Assembly: GCA_963573385.1 (NCBI GenBank)
Contig: CAUYLG010033203.1
Location: 62,001 to 126,000, forward strand
Direction of reading: 5' to 3'
Length of the DNA stretch: 64,000 bases
Origin: Cacajao melanocephalus
Lineage: Eukaryota; Chordata; Mammalia; Primates; Pitheciidae
This document shows, one piece after another, positions 24,893-40,854 of the stretch; position 1 is the first letter of the stretch; the number at the start of each line of letters is the position of its first letter. Both the position numbers and the translations under genes were made by a program. A model generated the notes under the pieces. That model saw only the letters and a program-made list of their open reading frames with translations. It had not been told where the DNA came from and did no database searches.

Positions 24893-25125
24893 AGGAACAT
24901 GGGCTTTTAGGGTTAGGCCAACATGTCCTCAATTTCTGTTTCAACCACTTACCAGCAGTCTGAGCTTGAGGAGGCTACTTAACCTTGCTGAACCTCAGTT
25001 TTCTCATCTGGATGATAAGATAATCAGACCTACCTCACAGGGTTACTGAAATGATTAAATGAGATGCCTGCACCTGCCATGAAGGAAGCTTTCAAAACAT
25101 GGCAGCTGCCACCATTATTATCTTC
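24893..25125 (+). repeat. MIR SINE, near full length
   Basis: Reads 'aggaacatgggctttt', 'caaccacttaccagcagtct', 'cctcagttttctcatctgga', 'ctcacagggttactgaaatg', 'attaaatgagatgcctg', the full MIR order. One of the best-preserved MIRs in the window. Confidence 0.8.
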
Positions 25126-27004
25126 AGGAAGCAAATTGTCCTTATGGTTGCTAGATGGCACTAGGGGTAGTTTAAAAATTGTCATACCTTCTGTTTCTCA
25201 TAGTACTCTCCTCCTCTGATCAGCTCTCTCTTTTAATTCAAAAATACAAAGATTTATTTGTTGGAAGGTAACTGAGGAACCAGCATGATCCAACGAGCAG
25301 CTACAGATGGTTCCTCTTGGGGACTGAAGGAAAAGCTCCTCAGAGATGCTGTGGAGTCGGCACTGCCACTGGACCGATCCTTCCCACTTCTCCTTGCCAG
25401 GCTGTTGCTGGCAGCGGGGCTCTCCGGAAGTTTCTAGCCTCAGGAGAGTGCCAACTGCACCACCATTGCATCCTTGCCCATTTATCACTCTGAGTTTCCT
25501 TTTTAGTAGTTGGTGATAGACTATTCAGCTTCTAACTTAGTCATCCATTTCCTTTTTTATTTCTGTTTCCATGGATAGGCAAAGAGGGATTATCCTATTT
25601 TGGTAGGTTAAAATAGCACAATTAATTTTTTTCTAATCATTAATCATACCTTAAATTTATTCCCGTATTTCTTTTTCTGGCTTTGTGTGTTACCTTTACA
25701 GCTTAAAGTGTGCCATACAGTGGACTGTAAAGGGTGTTAGTTGAGAAGGCAGTATGCACAGTTGAGTAGGGAATGATCAATGGTTCCAGAGGCAAGGTGA
25801 CACAGCTGACTTTCTTGGGGGGAAAAAATGTTCTGTTGTAGCCTGAGAGCCTTAAAGTGGGTGTGTGTCTCTCGTCTGCCTCTCTCCCTCTCACAGAGAG
25901 GTCCCTCTGGAGGCTTCTCCCAGTGAGCAGGGGAAGTGTGTGTTTGAAATGGCACACTTATCTTGCAGTTGCAGGGGAAGCTTTTGTTTTATTTTTCTCT
26001 TGCTGCATTAAAGTATTTGTCTTTCTTTCTTTGTAGTGTAATATTGTTAATGTAAAACAATTTGCATCATGACACTTTTATCACAGTTTTCGTCTTTTTC
26101 TCAGTATGTTGCATTTCTCACCATGTCTAGTTCATCACAGCTACAGTGTGTACATCACAACATTTATCTTAGGCTCAGGGTTTTACTTGTTTATAAAAAT
26201 TGTCTTCTTTCAGCCTGTATTCACTCCATTTAAGAAAAAAAAAGGCAGCCAGAAACTGTTTTGGTCCAAACTCCAGTAGTTATCACATTCCTTGCTAACT
26301 GTCCTGCGTATTTATATGTCTCCTAACTATTACTCTATGTTTCAATGACATTTCTCAGTTTTATGGCTCGGGGAGGTTGTAGGAGCAGCTTTTGCTATTC
26401 AAGCTGCCAAGCAAGGCAGGCCCATGAGGCTTTTGGAGGTGAGGTGAGGTGGCACCGTTGTATATTTGGGTCAGGTCTGAGTGTTAAAGTTGACTGTCTT
26501 CCACAAGCAAAGAGCTAAATTTAATTTGGAGAGAAATGAGGAGGGAGGAAGTCAGTGCAAGCTGAGAGCATGGCTAGTGGAAAGGATCACCAAAGAGGAC
26601 TCACATGGGGGCACCTGGTCCCGCAATTTAGGCGATTAACGTTCCGGTCAGTGCTCAAGACTCGGCTTTTCTTGTCTCCAGCTTTGAATGCTGCACAAAA
26701 CTGTCTTTTAGGGATCTTTATTTTGCCCCTTTCCTCTCTGAAGGCCAGAAAATTGGTCAGAGTTCTATTGTCCCATTAGGCTATATGTCACTTGCACAGT
26801 CACAAAATGTGCCTCTCAAATCGCCCAGGGCTGTGCAAGGCAAGCTCTCTTCTGATTAGTGCAGTCTGAGAAGGCATGGGGTCCTAGGAGGATGCCAAAG
26901 GATATCCACTATTATTGTGCACTTCAAATTCCAGGACAGTTCATTAGCATTTTATTTCACACTGTTTCTTTGCCAGAAGATCACATCATAAGCAGCTTGG
27001 AATT

Positions 27005-27290
27005 TCAGTAAAGACGCAGTGTAATGTAGGAAGTAAAAAGGGATTTGCTGTCAGACTTTGTCCATCTCTGACACTTGCTGTAGTTGTAACCCGGTGCAGG
27101 TTACTCACCTTCTGAGTCTTAATGCCTCCATCTAGAAAGCAGGACTGGTCTAAACCTATTTTACATGAATATTGCAAGGAATTGGATTCGATATAGCAGT
27201 GCTTTTAAAAACACTTATTTATATGTAATGCTTAACCCAGCGACAGGCAAGGAGTAAATGCTCAATTGAATGTTAACTGTTATCATTAAT
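27005..27290 (+). repeat. MIR SINE fragment
   Basis: MIR-like order: 'ctctgacacttgctgtagtt', 'aggttactcaccttctgagt', 'gcctccatctagaaagcagg', then 'ggagtaaatgctcaattgaa'. Decayed. Confidence 0.65.
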
Positions 27291-28037
27291 GGCATGGTGT
27301 ATGGATTAAAAGTGGGCAAAACATGTCTCAATACATTTCAGAATGAGCACATTTTGTTCTGCCTACCCCCAGCTGATAACACTTGATTCTGCAAAACTAG
27401 GATCAAATATAGTGGACACTGCAAGAGGTTGATAATTTATTTCATTTACTCATTTAATTGATAAATATTTAGCATTCTATTAGATGTTAAGAGTAATGTA
27501 CAATATAGACAAATCTATTTCCTTATGGATCTTATCATTTAGTGGAGTATATAATAAGTAAATATTGATTGACTAGATAAAAGAGTGAATGGATGAATGG
27601 TGATGTTGGGATGGATGGACAGATGGATTCATATTTGGATGTATTTATCTGAGAAATCATATCAGACAAAAAGTTTCTCCAAAATAAAGTAAAATAAAAG
27701 CATAACTTTTAAGTAGTCTCACTCAGGTTTTTATTCTGAGAGTTCATGAGTAAAATTCTCAATTTGGATGAGAAATGGAATATGGTCAGGACGAGTGGGA
27801 ATGAGCCTCCACAGGAGAGGAAGCGGGTTTTAAGCCTACTAGATCAGGATGACCTTGGGACATTCGGTTGACTGAAACATTTTGGGTGGCTGTGTCCTGC
27901 AAGTTGTAGATAAAATGTCTTTTTTCCAGAAACACTCTTAAAGAATTCTCACATCAGCATCAGAAATTTAACTCCCCAAAATGCTTTTTCCATGTCTCTT
28001 GGTTCCTATTATTATCGTGATGGAGTAAGAGGAGTTA

Positions 28038-28357
28038 CAGTAGCCCACCCTTATTTAAGGCAAATACATTCCAAGACCCCCAGTGGATGCCTGAAACTAT
28101 GGATAGTCCTGAGCCCTCTATACATTATGGTTTTTTCCCCCCTACAGATATACATACCTACAATAAAGTTTATAAATTAGACATCATAAGAGATTAAAAA
28201 TAGCCAATAATGAAACAGAACAATTATAATGATATATACTATAATAAAAGTTAATTGAGTGTAGTGTCTCTCTGTTTCTCAAAATATCTTATTGTATTAT
28301 ACTGCAGGTAACTGAAACCATAGAAAGCAAAACTGCCAATAAGCAGGGACTATGCTA
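28038..28357 (+). mobile_element. TcMar-Tigger-type MITE
   Basis: Starts 'cagtagcccacccttattta' after TA and contains 'attccaagacccccagtgga' and 'tgcctgaaactatggatag'. It ends with a degenerate inverted copy of the start near 28340-28357. The words fit non-autonomous Tigger elements, with the internal region deleted. The exact family is not assigned. Confidence 0.7.
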
Positions 28358-28362
28358 TTACA

Positions 28363-28440
28363 ATTTTACAGAAATCAAGGCTCAAAGAGTAGCATGTCTC
28401 CAGTTGCATAGCTCACTGATATTGAAACTGGAACTTGAAA
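28363..28440 (+). repeat. MIR SINE fragment
   Basis: 'attttacagaaatcaaggct', 'ccagttgcatagctcactga' and 'tgaaactggaacttgaa' follow the MIR core. It directly abuts the Tigger-type MITE, which probably inserted into it. Confidence 0.6.
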
Positions 28441-29180
28441 CAAACACTGTTACTTTAGCCCCATCCCCTTCCTGCCAAGGTTCCCATTAAAAAAATAAGC
28501 TGGTATGAGCTACAGAGATATCTGCGAAATATAAACCTTGGCTTTCATAAAGTTGAATTTGATTCTCCAAGGTGCTGCAGGACCAGCTGGCGGCTTTAAA
28601 ACCCATGGAGATGCTGCTGCCCCTTCCCTGCCCAACCCATAACAGGATCATCATAGTGGACTCTAGCTCACCCTCTCCCCAAAACACTACAGTGTTTTGT
28701 GGCATTTTTACCTTCATCCAAACTTTGGGAAATATCCTCAAATTAAAATCAGACAACCAGCTCTAGATGCTTTCAATGACTTTTTCATCCAAGACCCCTG
28801 ACCCTCATTCTAGGAGACCTGACTCAGGCCACATAGCAGTCCCAAAAAGCTGACCTCCCAGTTTTTTTTATCCTACCTCCTTGGCTAATTTGGGTATGAC
28901 TTGATCTAATAGCATCGCTTCCAATATACGGAATGAGACAGACAACAGCAACTCACTGATTTTCTAAGGCCATTTTTGATCTTTTTTACTCCTTCCCCTC
29001 CCATATGTTAAATTTGCCTAGGTTTTTAACATCTGTTCCCAAAGAGGTAATATTTGCTTTTCATTCAGAGCTTAGCAATGTGGACCAAAGTTCACATGAC
29101 ATATTGCAGAGTATGTTTAGTTGCAAATGCTATGTACAGGCTCTTTGAAATGTAGCATGTATGGCACCATGTGACACATG

Positions 29181-29194
29181 GTTGCCATGGCAAT
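29181..29194 (+). promoter_or_regulatory. RFX-type X-box palindrome
   Basis: The 14-mer gttgccatggcaat is a near-perfect palindrome fitting the RFX-factor X-box (GTNRCC-NN-RGYAAC) at 13 or more positions. It lies in DPP4 intron 23, about 380 bp upstream of exon 24. Binding is not shown by sequence alone. Confidence 0.45.
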
Positions 29195-29554
29195 ACACTT
29201 TTTGGCTGAACTACAGCAGAAGCCCATGGAACATACATTGCTAATATGAGACTCTGCCCTGTGCTAATGCATAGGACACAGCCAATCTGGGATCTGGGAC
29301 TCAAGGGGTTTTGCATGCAGGCTGGGTGGCAGGTGCCCTCTGCCTGCATGTGCAGGGAAGATGTGGCATCCTCCCTTTCCAGTCCTGTCTCCCAGGCACA
29401 GGGCATGCTGTGCATTCTGCCATGCATGGAGACAGCATTTGCTTGAATATCGGTTTGCTATATTTTGTATCAAAGGGGGCCCCAGCTGAAAACATTTTAT
29501 TTTGTAAACTGAAGTGAAAAATCAGTTTATGGCAGATCCTTTTTTGAATAATGA

Positions 29555-31631
<2,077 letters not shown>

Positions 31632-32655
31632 CACCACAAAGCACCATGCCATTTAAAGCTTATTAAAAGTCACTGTTTTCATTATCTCAAAACTGCGGTC
31701 TCAAGATGATGATCTTAAAAATATACACTCAAATCAAGAAACTCAAGGTTACCTTTGTTCCCAAATTTCATACCTATAATCTTAAGTAGGGCCTTCTGTC
31801 TTCACAACAGATTATTCCCTTACAGAAGTTTGAATTATCCAGTCGGGTTTTATTGTTTAAAATCATTTCCACATCAGCTGCTGAAACAACAAATATGAAT
31901 TGTTTTTATGGAAGCTTTGCCTAGGTTCCCTGAGCAGGATTTTAATCTTTTTCTAACTAACTGGACTAGTTCAAATGTTGTTCTCTTCTTCAAAGGGATG
32001 GTAAGATGTGGGCAGTGATGTCACTAGGGCAGGAACAGGATTAGGGAGAGAAGATAGCGGGGTATGGCTGGGAACCCAAGTCCAAGCATACCAACACGAG
32101 CAGGCTACTGTCAGCTCCCCTCGGAGAAGAGCTGTTCACAGCCAGACTGGCACAGTTTTCTGAGAAAGAAAGACTATTCAGTCTCAGGAAATCAAATATG
32201 CAAAGCACTGACTTCTAAGTAAAACCACAGCAGTTGAAAAGACTCCAAAGAAATGTAAGGGAAACTGCCAGCAATGCAGGCCCCCAGGTGCCAGTTATGG
32301 CTATAGGTGCTACAAAAACACAGCAAGGGTGATGGGAAAGCATTGTAAATGTGCTCTTTAAAAAAAATACTGATGTTCCTAGTGAAAGAGGCAGCTTGAA
32401 ACTGAGATGTGAACACATCAGCTTGCCCTGTTAAAAGATGAAAATATTTGTATTGCAAATCTTAACTTGAAGGGAGTCCTTGCATCAATTTTTCTTTTCT
32501 CATTTCTTTGAGTGTCTTAATTAAAAGAATATTTTAACTTCCTTGGACTCATTTTAAAAAATAGAACATAAAATAGAATGTTATGTATTATTATTCCCAT
32601 TCTACCTACTATGGAATCTCTCCTGGTCATTTAATAAATGTGCGTTCATTTTTTC
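31632..32655 (+). other. DPP4: DPP4 3' untranslated region
   Basis: About 1.02 kb of non-coding sequence in the terminal exon, running from the stop codon to about 17 bases after the AATAAA at 32633. The exact cleavage site is inferred. Confidence 0.8.
32633..32638 (+). terminator. DPP4: DPP4 poly(A) signal AATAAA
   Basis: A canonical AATAAA about 1 kb after the stop, followed by GT-rich then T-rich sequence ('tgtgcgttcattttttcag'), as expected for a cleavage and polyadenylation region. Confidence 0.85.
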
Positions 32656-33371
<716 letters not shown>

Positions 33372-33380
33372 GAAAGCATA

Positions 33381-35016
33381 CATTTTAAATGCTCGATTTG
33401 ACCTAGCAAAGCAATATCTAGATAACAGAAATCATGATTATTCAATTATTTGCAAAACAGCCTCATTTTTAAAAATTTGACTTTATGAGTTTAAACTTAG
33501 CTTCAGACCATTTGCTAGACAAAGTTTTTCCCAGACAGGGTGAGCTACAGCACAAAAACCTAAAAATGGAAGAAATGGAAAAAAGTATATCAATTCAACA
33601 TGAGACTGGTGAGTCATGCATAGGCATGGACAGAGGATTGTGAAATTCATCTTCAACTATAGTTTCAGAGCATGCCATTGAGTAGCTTCACTTTAATTAA
33701 ATCTCAACTCCCACTCTTCCATTAGAACCCCAAACTGACCTTCCAATCTGTAGGGCTCTTGTCAAAATTCTGTTTCTTAGTATAGTTCAGTCATTGTGAG
33801 TAGATGGACCAACCTTTGCAGAATTATATTTCAAGAAGCAAAAGTAATATAAGTTCACATCCTGGATTGCATTAATAGTCATAAAAGCAAATTAAATAGA
33901 AATTCTCCTTTTATCTTAATTGAAACCAGACATTGTACAACGTCAGATATTGGACAACATTGGATATTATACGAGTCAGATATTATAGTAATATCTAAGT
34001 CAGATACTATTTAATATTTGTACAGTATCAAAATGATATGGATTAATATTCCTTTAGTTTCTAAGCATGTGCAGTATTTTCTCTGGAGCCACAGGTAATC
34101 CCAGCACATATTTTTCAGGCACTGAAGGCTGCAAAAGGTAATGATGTAAGTCAAGTTAAAGTGGTTTTCATTTGACCCTCATAAGACAAGTTTTACTTTC
34201 CAATGAGAGTTTTAAATTAGCTTATGGAAAAAGAAGAAAAATGTACAAATAAATTAGAGATAAACTTAATCTAAGTTTAAAACATACAGGAACCAGTCAT
34301 ACCACTAAGATGTGCAGACTTATCTTGTCATTCATAGCTGCAGCCCCTGCAGACACAGGAATGGCTAAGACTCCTTTCATAAACAGCCTGTTAGAGTACA
34401 CCAGTGCCCAGAGGCCCATACACGAAAAGAAAGGAGAAATGGCTTATAACTCTTCTATGGATACAGGGGTTGCTTTTTAAGTTTCTATCAAGATTTTTAG
34501 AAAATCACTATGAATTATTTTTTAACATGCTTTGTTGGAAATTTTGCTAAATATGATTACATACCTTCATACTTTCTTAAATATCAGGCCCAGAATATAA
34601 TTCAATGCATCCTTGATAACTCAGAGCCACTACCATAAAAGTTAATGAACTAATCGAGCTTCACGTCATTTTGAGTGTTTTATGTTTCTTTCCTTATTCA
34701 CAGGTAGTCACTGAGACTACTAGTTCCACTTCTTGGCATTTACTACTTTTGCTTGAAGTTGATGTGAGAATACTGATTTATAAAACTACTAGATTTGTGC
34801 AATATTTATGATTCAATAAACTCTAAATAGAAAACATGCCAAAACACAAACATGGATTTTTTCCATAAAGTAAGAGGATTTTGTTGGCCAACTCTGTGGC
34901 AGTTATTTCAGCAGTGTCAAAGAACCCTTTTGTGTACATCCTGAGTGACCTAGAGTGTGTATTTAGGATGTCTGAGGGATACAGATGGTTGAGAATGATA
35001 GACAAGTGGGGGTTAT
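33381..35016. other. Unique intergenic stretch with a degenerate short repeat
   Basis: Mostly unique AT-rich DNA. At 33940-34013 there are several degenerate copies of a 'gtcagatatta' word. No gene is recognised. Confidence 0.55.
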
Positions 35017-35032
35017 AAAGTATAACATCACC

Positions 35033-35309
35033 GCTGGGCACAATGGCTCATGCCTGTAATCCTAGCACTCTGGGAGGCCGAGGCGGGTGGATCACCTGAA
35101 GTCAGGAGTTGGAGACCAGCCTGGGCAACACAGTGAAACCCTGTTTTTACCAAAATACAAAAAAGCCAGGTGTGGTGGCGCCTGTAATCCCAGCTACTCA
35201 GGAGGCTGAGACAGCAGAATCGCTTGAACCCAAAAGCAGAGGTTGCAGTTAGCTGAGATGGCGTCATTGCACTCCAGCCTGGGCAACAGAGTGAGACTCC
35301 ATCTCAAAA

Positions 35310-35342
<33 letters not shown>
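35033..35342 (+). mobile_element. Full-length Alu SINE, sense, with (AAAT)n tail
   Basis: Starts 'gctgggcacaatggctcatg' and runs through both monomers to 'gagactccatctc', then an (AAAT)n tail of about nine units. A perfect 16-bp target-site duplication (aaagtataacatcacc) is at 35017-35032 and 35343-35358. Confidence 0.97.
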
Positions 35343-35344
<2 letters not shown>

Positions 35345-35358
35345 AGTATAACATCACC

Positions 35359-37251
35359 ATCCCATGAGGAAAGCTCAGAGCATGGTATGAATGGACCAAT
35401 GTTATGCTCTGCAGAAATGTATCATCTTTCTGTACCATCTTCTTTCTGTGACAATATTAACATTTAAACCCAAGAATTTGAATTAGTAGGTAATTTCCTT
35501 GCTTAATTGAGATAATATGGTTTTTTTTTGGGTGCTTGCAGGTTTGAAGCCTCAACAAACTCAATAAAAGTTCTTATTCTATATAGCCTTTCATCTGAAC
35601 CAACTCTTCAAATTATTTAAAAAGCATGTGAGAGTATGGTGTGAAGTGTGACCATCCAACAGTCAAACCTTTATTTATTTTTTAAACTTCTATCCAAAGT
35701 CCTGGTATTTGTGACTTATGAGCAAAAAAAGGTATTTCACTGGTTAAGTCTTGTTTCCAATGTTAATAACAAAAAGATTGGTGGAAAAGAAAATGTAACA
35801 GATTAAGAAGAAATATTAATCATAATAACCTGATTCTGGTTCCATGAGCCAGAATTAATAACCTGATAAGGAGGAAGGCAGCCACATCTCACCTCCTGCT
35901 GCAGACACAGTGCACTGCAGCTGAGGTCAGATGGACCTGGGTTAAAGTCTCAATACCACCACTCACTAGTGGGAAAAATTTAAAGAACAACACTTAGCCT
36001 TTTTGAACTCCAGTGTCTTAATTTGTAAAAAATACAAAAATACCTACCTTATAGAACTGTTGCATTGCTATGAAGATTTGCATAGACACAATGCCTGACA
36101 CCTTCCTTTCACCTTTTCCCTCCTCCTAGTCACGACCGTTTAGCTGCTTCTCCTTGATGGCTCCATAGGTTACATAGATTTTTGCCTTAGTCTTCTATGT
36201 CCTCAGGTGCTGGGCACTCAAAGGTACTCATTAAACATTTGCTGTGTTCCAATATTGACATGTCAGTGAGAATTCTTTTTGGATTTTTAATCATTCTTAA
36301 TAAACTGAGCAGCAGAATCTTCTGGTATATTTTACTTATTATATCAACAGCCATTGCTGGCTGGGTAAACAGCAGAGCACACATCTGGGCTCTGGAGAGT
36401 TACAAAAGAGGGGCAAAACACCAAACACCATCCCTACCTTCAAGAAACTTATAAGCAAATGGAAAAAAGAAATCACATGAAAAAAATATTTAACTCTACA
36501 CACACCAGAAGGCAAGAGGATCCAGACAGAAAGCTGAGTCCAGGGTAAGAATGCAGGGTTGGATTCAAGGGTAGGCAGAGAGAAGGTGGTTTCTGGATTA
36601 TTGTGAAGCAGCCATTGTCTGAACTTTGTACCATGCTTAGGTTTCTTTAACGCTCTCAGGCTCGCTGTAGACATTGCTTTTCAGAACACTTTTTTTTTTC
36701 AAATATAACTATATATATAAATATGTGCAATATATATGTATGATCTCCATATATAAGGGAATGCACTACATAAAAGTAATTATAATAAAGCTATTGTGTC
36801 TAGATTTACTTGTTAGGTGCCTAAGGAGTATACTGAAGCCGGTTACATTTCTATCCTAATAGAAATGTATAGATCACTCATAAAAACTTAGTTTTATCAT
36901 CTGAGAGTCATCCTGGAAGGGACATCCCTAAGGAGAAGATTCCACTGTTTCCCCACTATATTCACTACTGTGCTGCTCTATTAATCATTTCAAAATTCCT
37001 TACTCAAAACTCTTAATGGGTAAAATTCCAACTGTTCTAGGATAGAATTTAACATCATTTGTAATGTCTCTGACTTGTGTTTCTATCTTTTCCTACAAGT
37101 CTTCACTACCCTCCTAACACTCCACCATATTGGGCTGTTTGCTGGGTTCCAAATATGCCATACATCAAATATGCCAGTCTCTAATTATGCCATATAGCTT
37201 TACTTTTAAACTTCATCTTTATTTCAATACTGACATAGGTTTGAGAATCTT
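35359..37251. other. Intergenic stretch with MIR and L2 remnants
   Basis: Holds a MIR (about 35905-36105) and an L2-like piece (about 36985-37180, with 'tcaaaattccttactcaaaa' and 'aaattccaactgttctagga'). An AT-rich tract of TATATA type is at 36705-36765. No gene is seen. Confidence 0.55.
35905..36105 (+). repeat. MIR SINE fragment
   Basis: MIR order: 'cagatggacctgggttaaag', 'taccaccactcactagtggg', 'cttaatttgtaaaaaatac', 'taccttatagaactgttgc'. Approximate ends. Confidence 0.75.
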
Positions 37252-37620
37252 TGCAGTTCCAGTGTAGCTGGAAAAGAGGTCCTGATCCAGACCCCAAAAA
37301 TGAGTCCTTGGATCTCACACAGGAAAGAATTCAAGGAAAGCCACAGAGCATGGTGGAAGAAGCAAATTTTTCGGAAACTACTTCATTACAGTGTGGGGTA
37401 CCCTCCGAAAGCAAAAGGAGGAATCCCCTGTCCTTTGTTAGCTCCTCTACTTTTATAACAAGTTACAAAGAGCTACAATTAAAGTTGGAATGCACCTACA
37501 TGCTCATTAAAGGCAGGGGCCTTCGGTGTCATTGATATTACATGACCCTTAATCTTTTAACTTAAGCCTGCTCATAAAACAGACTTTAAAGCAACAAAGA
37601 CCACAAGAAACAAAGAGGGA
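37252..37620 (-). mobile_element. Endogenous-retrovirus LTR fragment, antisense
   Basis: On the minus strand the segment carries a TATA-like 'ttataaaagtagaggag' and ends with words such as 'gagatccaaggact' and 'ttggggtctggatcagg'. These are also found, slightly changed, at the 3' end of the LTR at 45576-46208. Non-coding and old. The subfamily is not assigned. Confidence 0.65.
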
Positions 37621-38010
37621 CATTACATGGTGGTGAAAGGATCAATGCAACAAGAAGAGCTAACAATCCTAAATATATACACATCCAATACAGGAACACT
37701 GAGATACATAAGGCAGGTTCTTAATGACTTACAAAGAGACTTAGACTCGCACACAATAATAGTGGGAGACTTTAACATGACACTGTCAATATTAGACAGA
37801 TCAACGAGACAAAAAATTAACAAGGATATCCAGGACTTGAACTCAGACCTGGAACAAGTAAACTTAACAAATATTTACAGAACTCTCCACCCCAAATCCA
37901 CAAAACATACATTTTTCTCAGTATCACATTACACCTATTTTAAAAGTGACCATGTAATTGGAAGTAAATCACTCCTCAGCAATTGCATAGCATTTCAAAG
38001 GTTTAAATAA
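37621..38010 (+). mobile_element. L1 ORF2 fragment, endonuclease domain
   Basis: A 127-codon open frame from 37627 reads as the second half of the L1 endonuclease domain. It includes the I-I-V-G-D-F-N motif, the D-R-S-T-R-Q-K stretch, I-Y-R-T-L-H-P-K-S and a final S-D-H-V-I-G-S-K with the conserved Asp-His pair. It lacks the start and everything after the endonuclease, so it is a dead 5'- and 3'-truncated piece. It joins directly onto one arm of the inverted repeat. Confidence 0.9.
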
Positions 38011-38030
38011 AATATTGGTTGGCTGCTTGT

Positions 38031-38233
38031 TTGTTATTTTCATCACTTATTCTTTCCTGTCTCCATTGTTAAGCACAATTATTGGCATAAAAGAGGTTTT
38101 TAATACCCATTTTTAGACTGCATTCTAGCCTGGGCAATAGAACCAGAATCGCGTTCTCTCTCCCTCTTTTTCTTCCTCTTTCTTTCATTCTTTTTTTTTC
38201 TTTCTTTCACTCTTTCTTCCTTCTTTTCTTTCT
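38031..38233 (+). repeat. Inverted repeat, left arm (partner at 40855-41063)
   Basis: The region 'cctgtctccattgttaa...' through 'ttctctctccctcttt' (about 112 bp) is found reverse-complemented at the partner with about five differences. It continues into matching pyrimidine-rich sequence. A 35-bp piece resembling the Alu 3' end ('ctagcctgggcaatagaac') lies within both arms. Confidence 0.85.
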
Positions 38234-40854
38234 TTAAAAAAAAACCAAAAAACACTTTCTTGACTATACTATGCTGAAAAACAAATTTAGCTGAATATCA
38301 CATATATGCACCAAATAAGGCAAAGATTTCTACCCAAACCCCAGATGATGCATCTTATAATTAAATCTTTACAAAGGTCTTGTATTATAGAGATCTGTAT
38401 TGACTTATGTTGAACAAATAAATGTTCCCCTAAGATACATACACCTGAAAACTTCAACCAACGCCATTTTTAAAGGTTTACAGAGGTCTAATGGAGGAAC
38501 TAGTAAGACGGAAGAAAAGATGATGTGCTCGAAAAAAATTCATTAGATTAAAAAAGTGGTTCCAATGAGGAATGACAGATACTAACATTAAAGTTGCATA
38601 TGAAAAGTGTAACAAAACTTTCATGAAGTAGGAGGGGGGAAAATACTATTTCTAATACTTTATGTGATATGCAATTATATGTATGTATAATTAAACTAAA
38701 GCTGAATAACAGAAATAAAACATTTGGCTATTTCATGACTTCTCTAAAAGCTCATCTATTCAAGCTGTCTTAAGAAATATTTTGAATCTTCTCATGGGCA
38801 AAATGGAGAACTGTTTATATATTGAGGCTACACAGCATACATAATTTAAGTTTTCTCCTTGAAATAAACTAAGTTATTTGTGACTAACACACCTCTTGAA
38901 CTGCTACTAACAGCGTTCCTTTCTTTCCTATTTGTCTGTAGGACTGGTTCAGAACAATCACTCTACTAGTTTCTTCCAGTAAAGAGTTCTTCCAAAAATA
39001 ATTTTCATAGAGTAAATTTTAAGAAACTGTTTAACACATATGCAGCTGCTACTTTCAAATTATGTTAATTACTTGAAACAGTTACTTTCAACTGTCATAT
39101 GCAGGTGTTAAAAATAGTTTCAGTTAAGTCCTAAGTTATGCAAATTATTCCATAAAAATTAGATTGCATTTCTGGAGAAGTGCCATCTGGCAGGAGCTGG
39201 TAAGAAAAGAGCCTTAGGAACTAAAATGAACAATTACTTTGAAATGTCCCTCCTTACTTACCATAGTCAGTGAATAAGATATAGACATGGATTAATAATG
39301 AAATACAGAGGTTTTTGTTCATGAGTATACAAATACTTGAAGAAGCCTTTAAATATCGGAACCATGCTACTAAGACATCAAGAAACTATTGATACTCTCA
39401 ATAGCACTGTCCAACAGAACTTTATGCAATCATGGAAATATTCCGTATCTCTTCTGTTCAAAATGGTACATACTAGCCACAGTGGCTAATAAGCACTTGA
39501 AATATGGCTAGTGTGACCAAAAAAGTCAATTTCTTTTTTTTTTTTTTAAGTTCACCTAGATGTGACTAGTAGTTACCATTTTGGACAGTATAGCTCCACA
39601 GTATCTATGATTCACATTAGGCACCAACTAAACATTTGGAAGGACTACTGGAAACTAGGCCTAACAATTTTATCTGAAGGTAGTTCTAAGTCAAGGGTTT
39701 AAAAATAAAAGATCTTCATCCTATTCCTTACAATCAATATAGCTGGAGAAACAATCTACTTTATAAGAAATCAGCATAAAAAGAGCTTAATGTCATAGCA
39801 TATGGCCTCTAATTTGGTGCCGTTTTCTAGTCGTAGCAGACAACATGAATGACAACAGACACACAGAACACAGACTCCAAACAGTAGCGAATCAAATGCC
39901 TATACCATGAATTAACTATTTGTAGCACACATAAAAACAGTGTTTTATGGCTTTTGAGTAGGCAAAGATAAACTAGTCACCAGACTGGTTGCCACACTTT
40001 TACTCCGGAAGTTTTCTCAAAGTAAGGAGATTTAAAAATAAAAACCCAAAACATTTTAAATTCAGGAAAATGTTAACATATATATAACAGAGAGAAGATT
40101 CTGACATACCTACAACTCAGTCATTATTAATAAACGACCAAACTTGTTTCATCTATAGCCCTCTTCACTTTCCTTCACCTGATATTATTTCGAAGTAAAA
40201 TCCCACATAGGATTTCATATATGAGAATTAAAAAAAAAAATAATAACCTCCCAGGAAAAAAAGGGGAATCAAAGTATTTGATTAATTTATCCTAGAGAGG
40301 AGGTGTTCCAGGAAAAAGAAATGATGTGGCAGGATTACAAAACTAGAGACTATCAGTGTGCATGAAGCACAAGGAGAGAGCAGAGGAGGACAGAGCAGAA
40401 GAAGAGCTCCCTGGGAAGAGATGGTGCTGACGGGAGAAACTCTGAGGGCACAGTTGAGCAGCATTACTCTAGCTTAACGTAATAGGGAGCCAGTACAGGT
40501 GTCAGAGGAGAGAGGGTTAAGTAAAGGAAATGACTTTTGTGATAGCATGGAAGCCTGACTTCAGAAGCACTGAGGGTAAAACTAGGAAGGAGGATTTTGC
40601 AGTGCTCCAGCAGTTTACTTATTTGTTCAAATAAAACAAATGTCCTTCCCATATGCTAAAAAGGGAATGCTCTACTCATTCAGGAGAGGCTTTGCTAGTG
40701 AATATTTAAGTATCTTTGACTTTTTTTCCCAATACTGACTTTTTCTTTAGGACTTACACACTGAACTGTTAGTTGTAATGTGACTAATCCTTTTTGCCTC
40801 ACTTGTGAAATAAATTGCTAAGAATATGGGTAAGATAAAACAACTATTTTTTTT
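38234..40854. other. Spacer between inverted-repeat arms
   Basis: AT-rich sequence holding a hAT-type MITE (39403-39593). At 40300-40640 there is an old dispersed-repeat-like stretch that I cannot name. No gene is seen. Confidence 0.6.
39403..39593. mobile_element. hAT-type MITE with tactgtccaa-like termini
   Basis: Starts 'cactgtccaacagaac' and ends 'accattttggacagta', which are inverted copies of each other. The middle has 'gctaataagcacttgaaata' and a T run. The structure fits a small non-autonomous DNA transposon. The family is not assigned. Confidence 0.7.

Noticed and set aside
39251..39400. Strong minus-strand donor-like gtaagta at 39262, considered as an SLC4A10 exon end
   Set aside because: The upstream minus-strand sequence has stops in the frames checked and no resemblance to the transporter.
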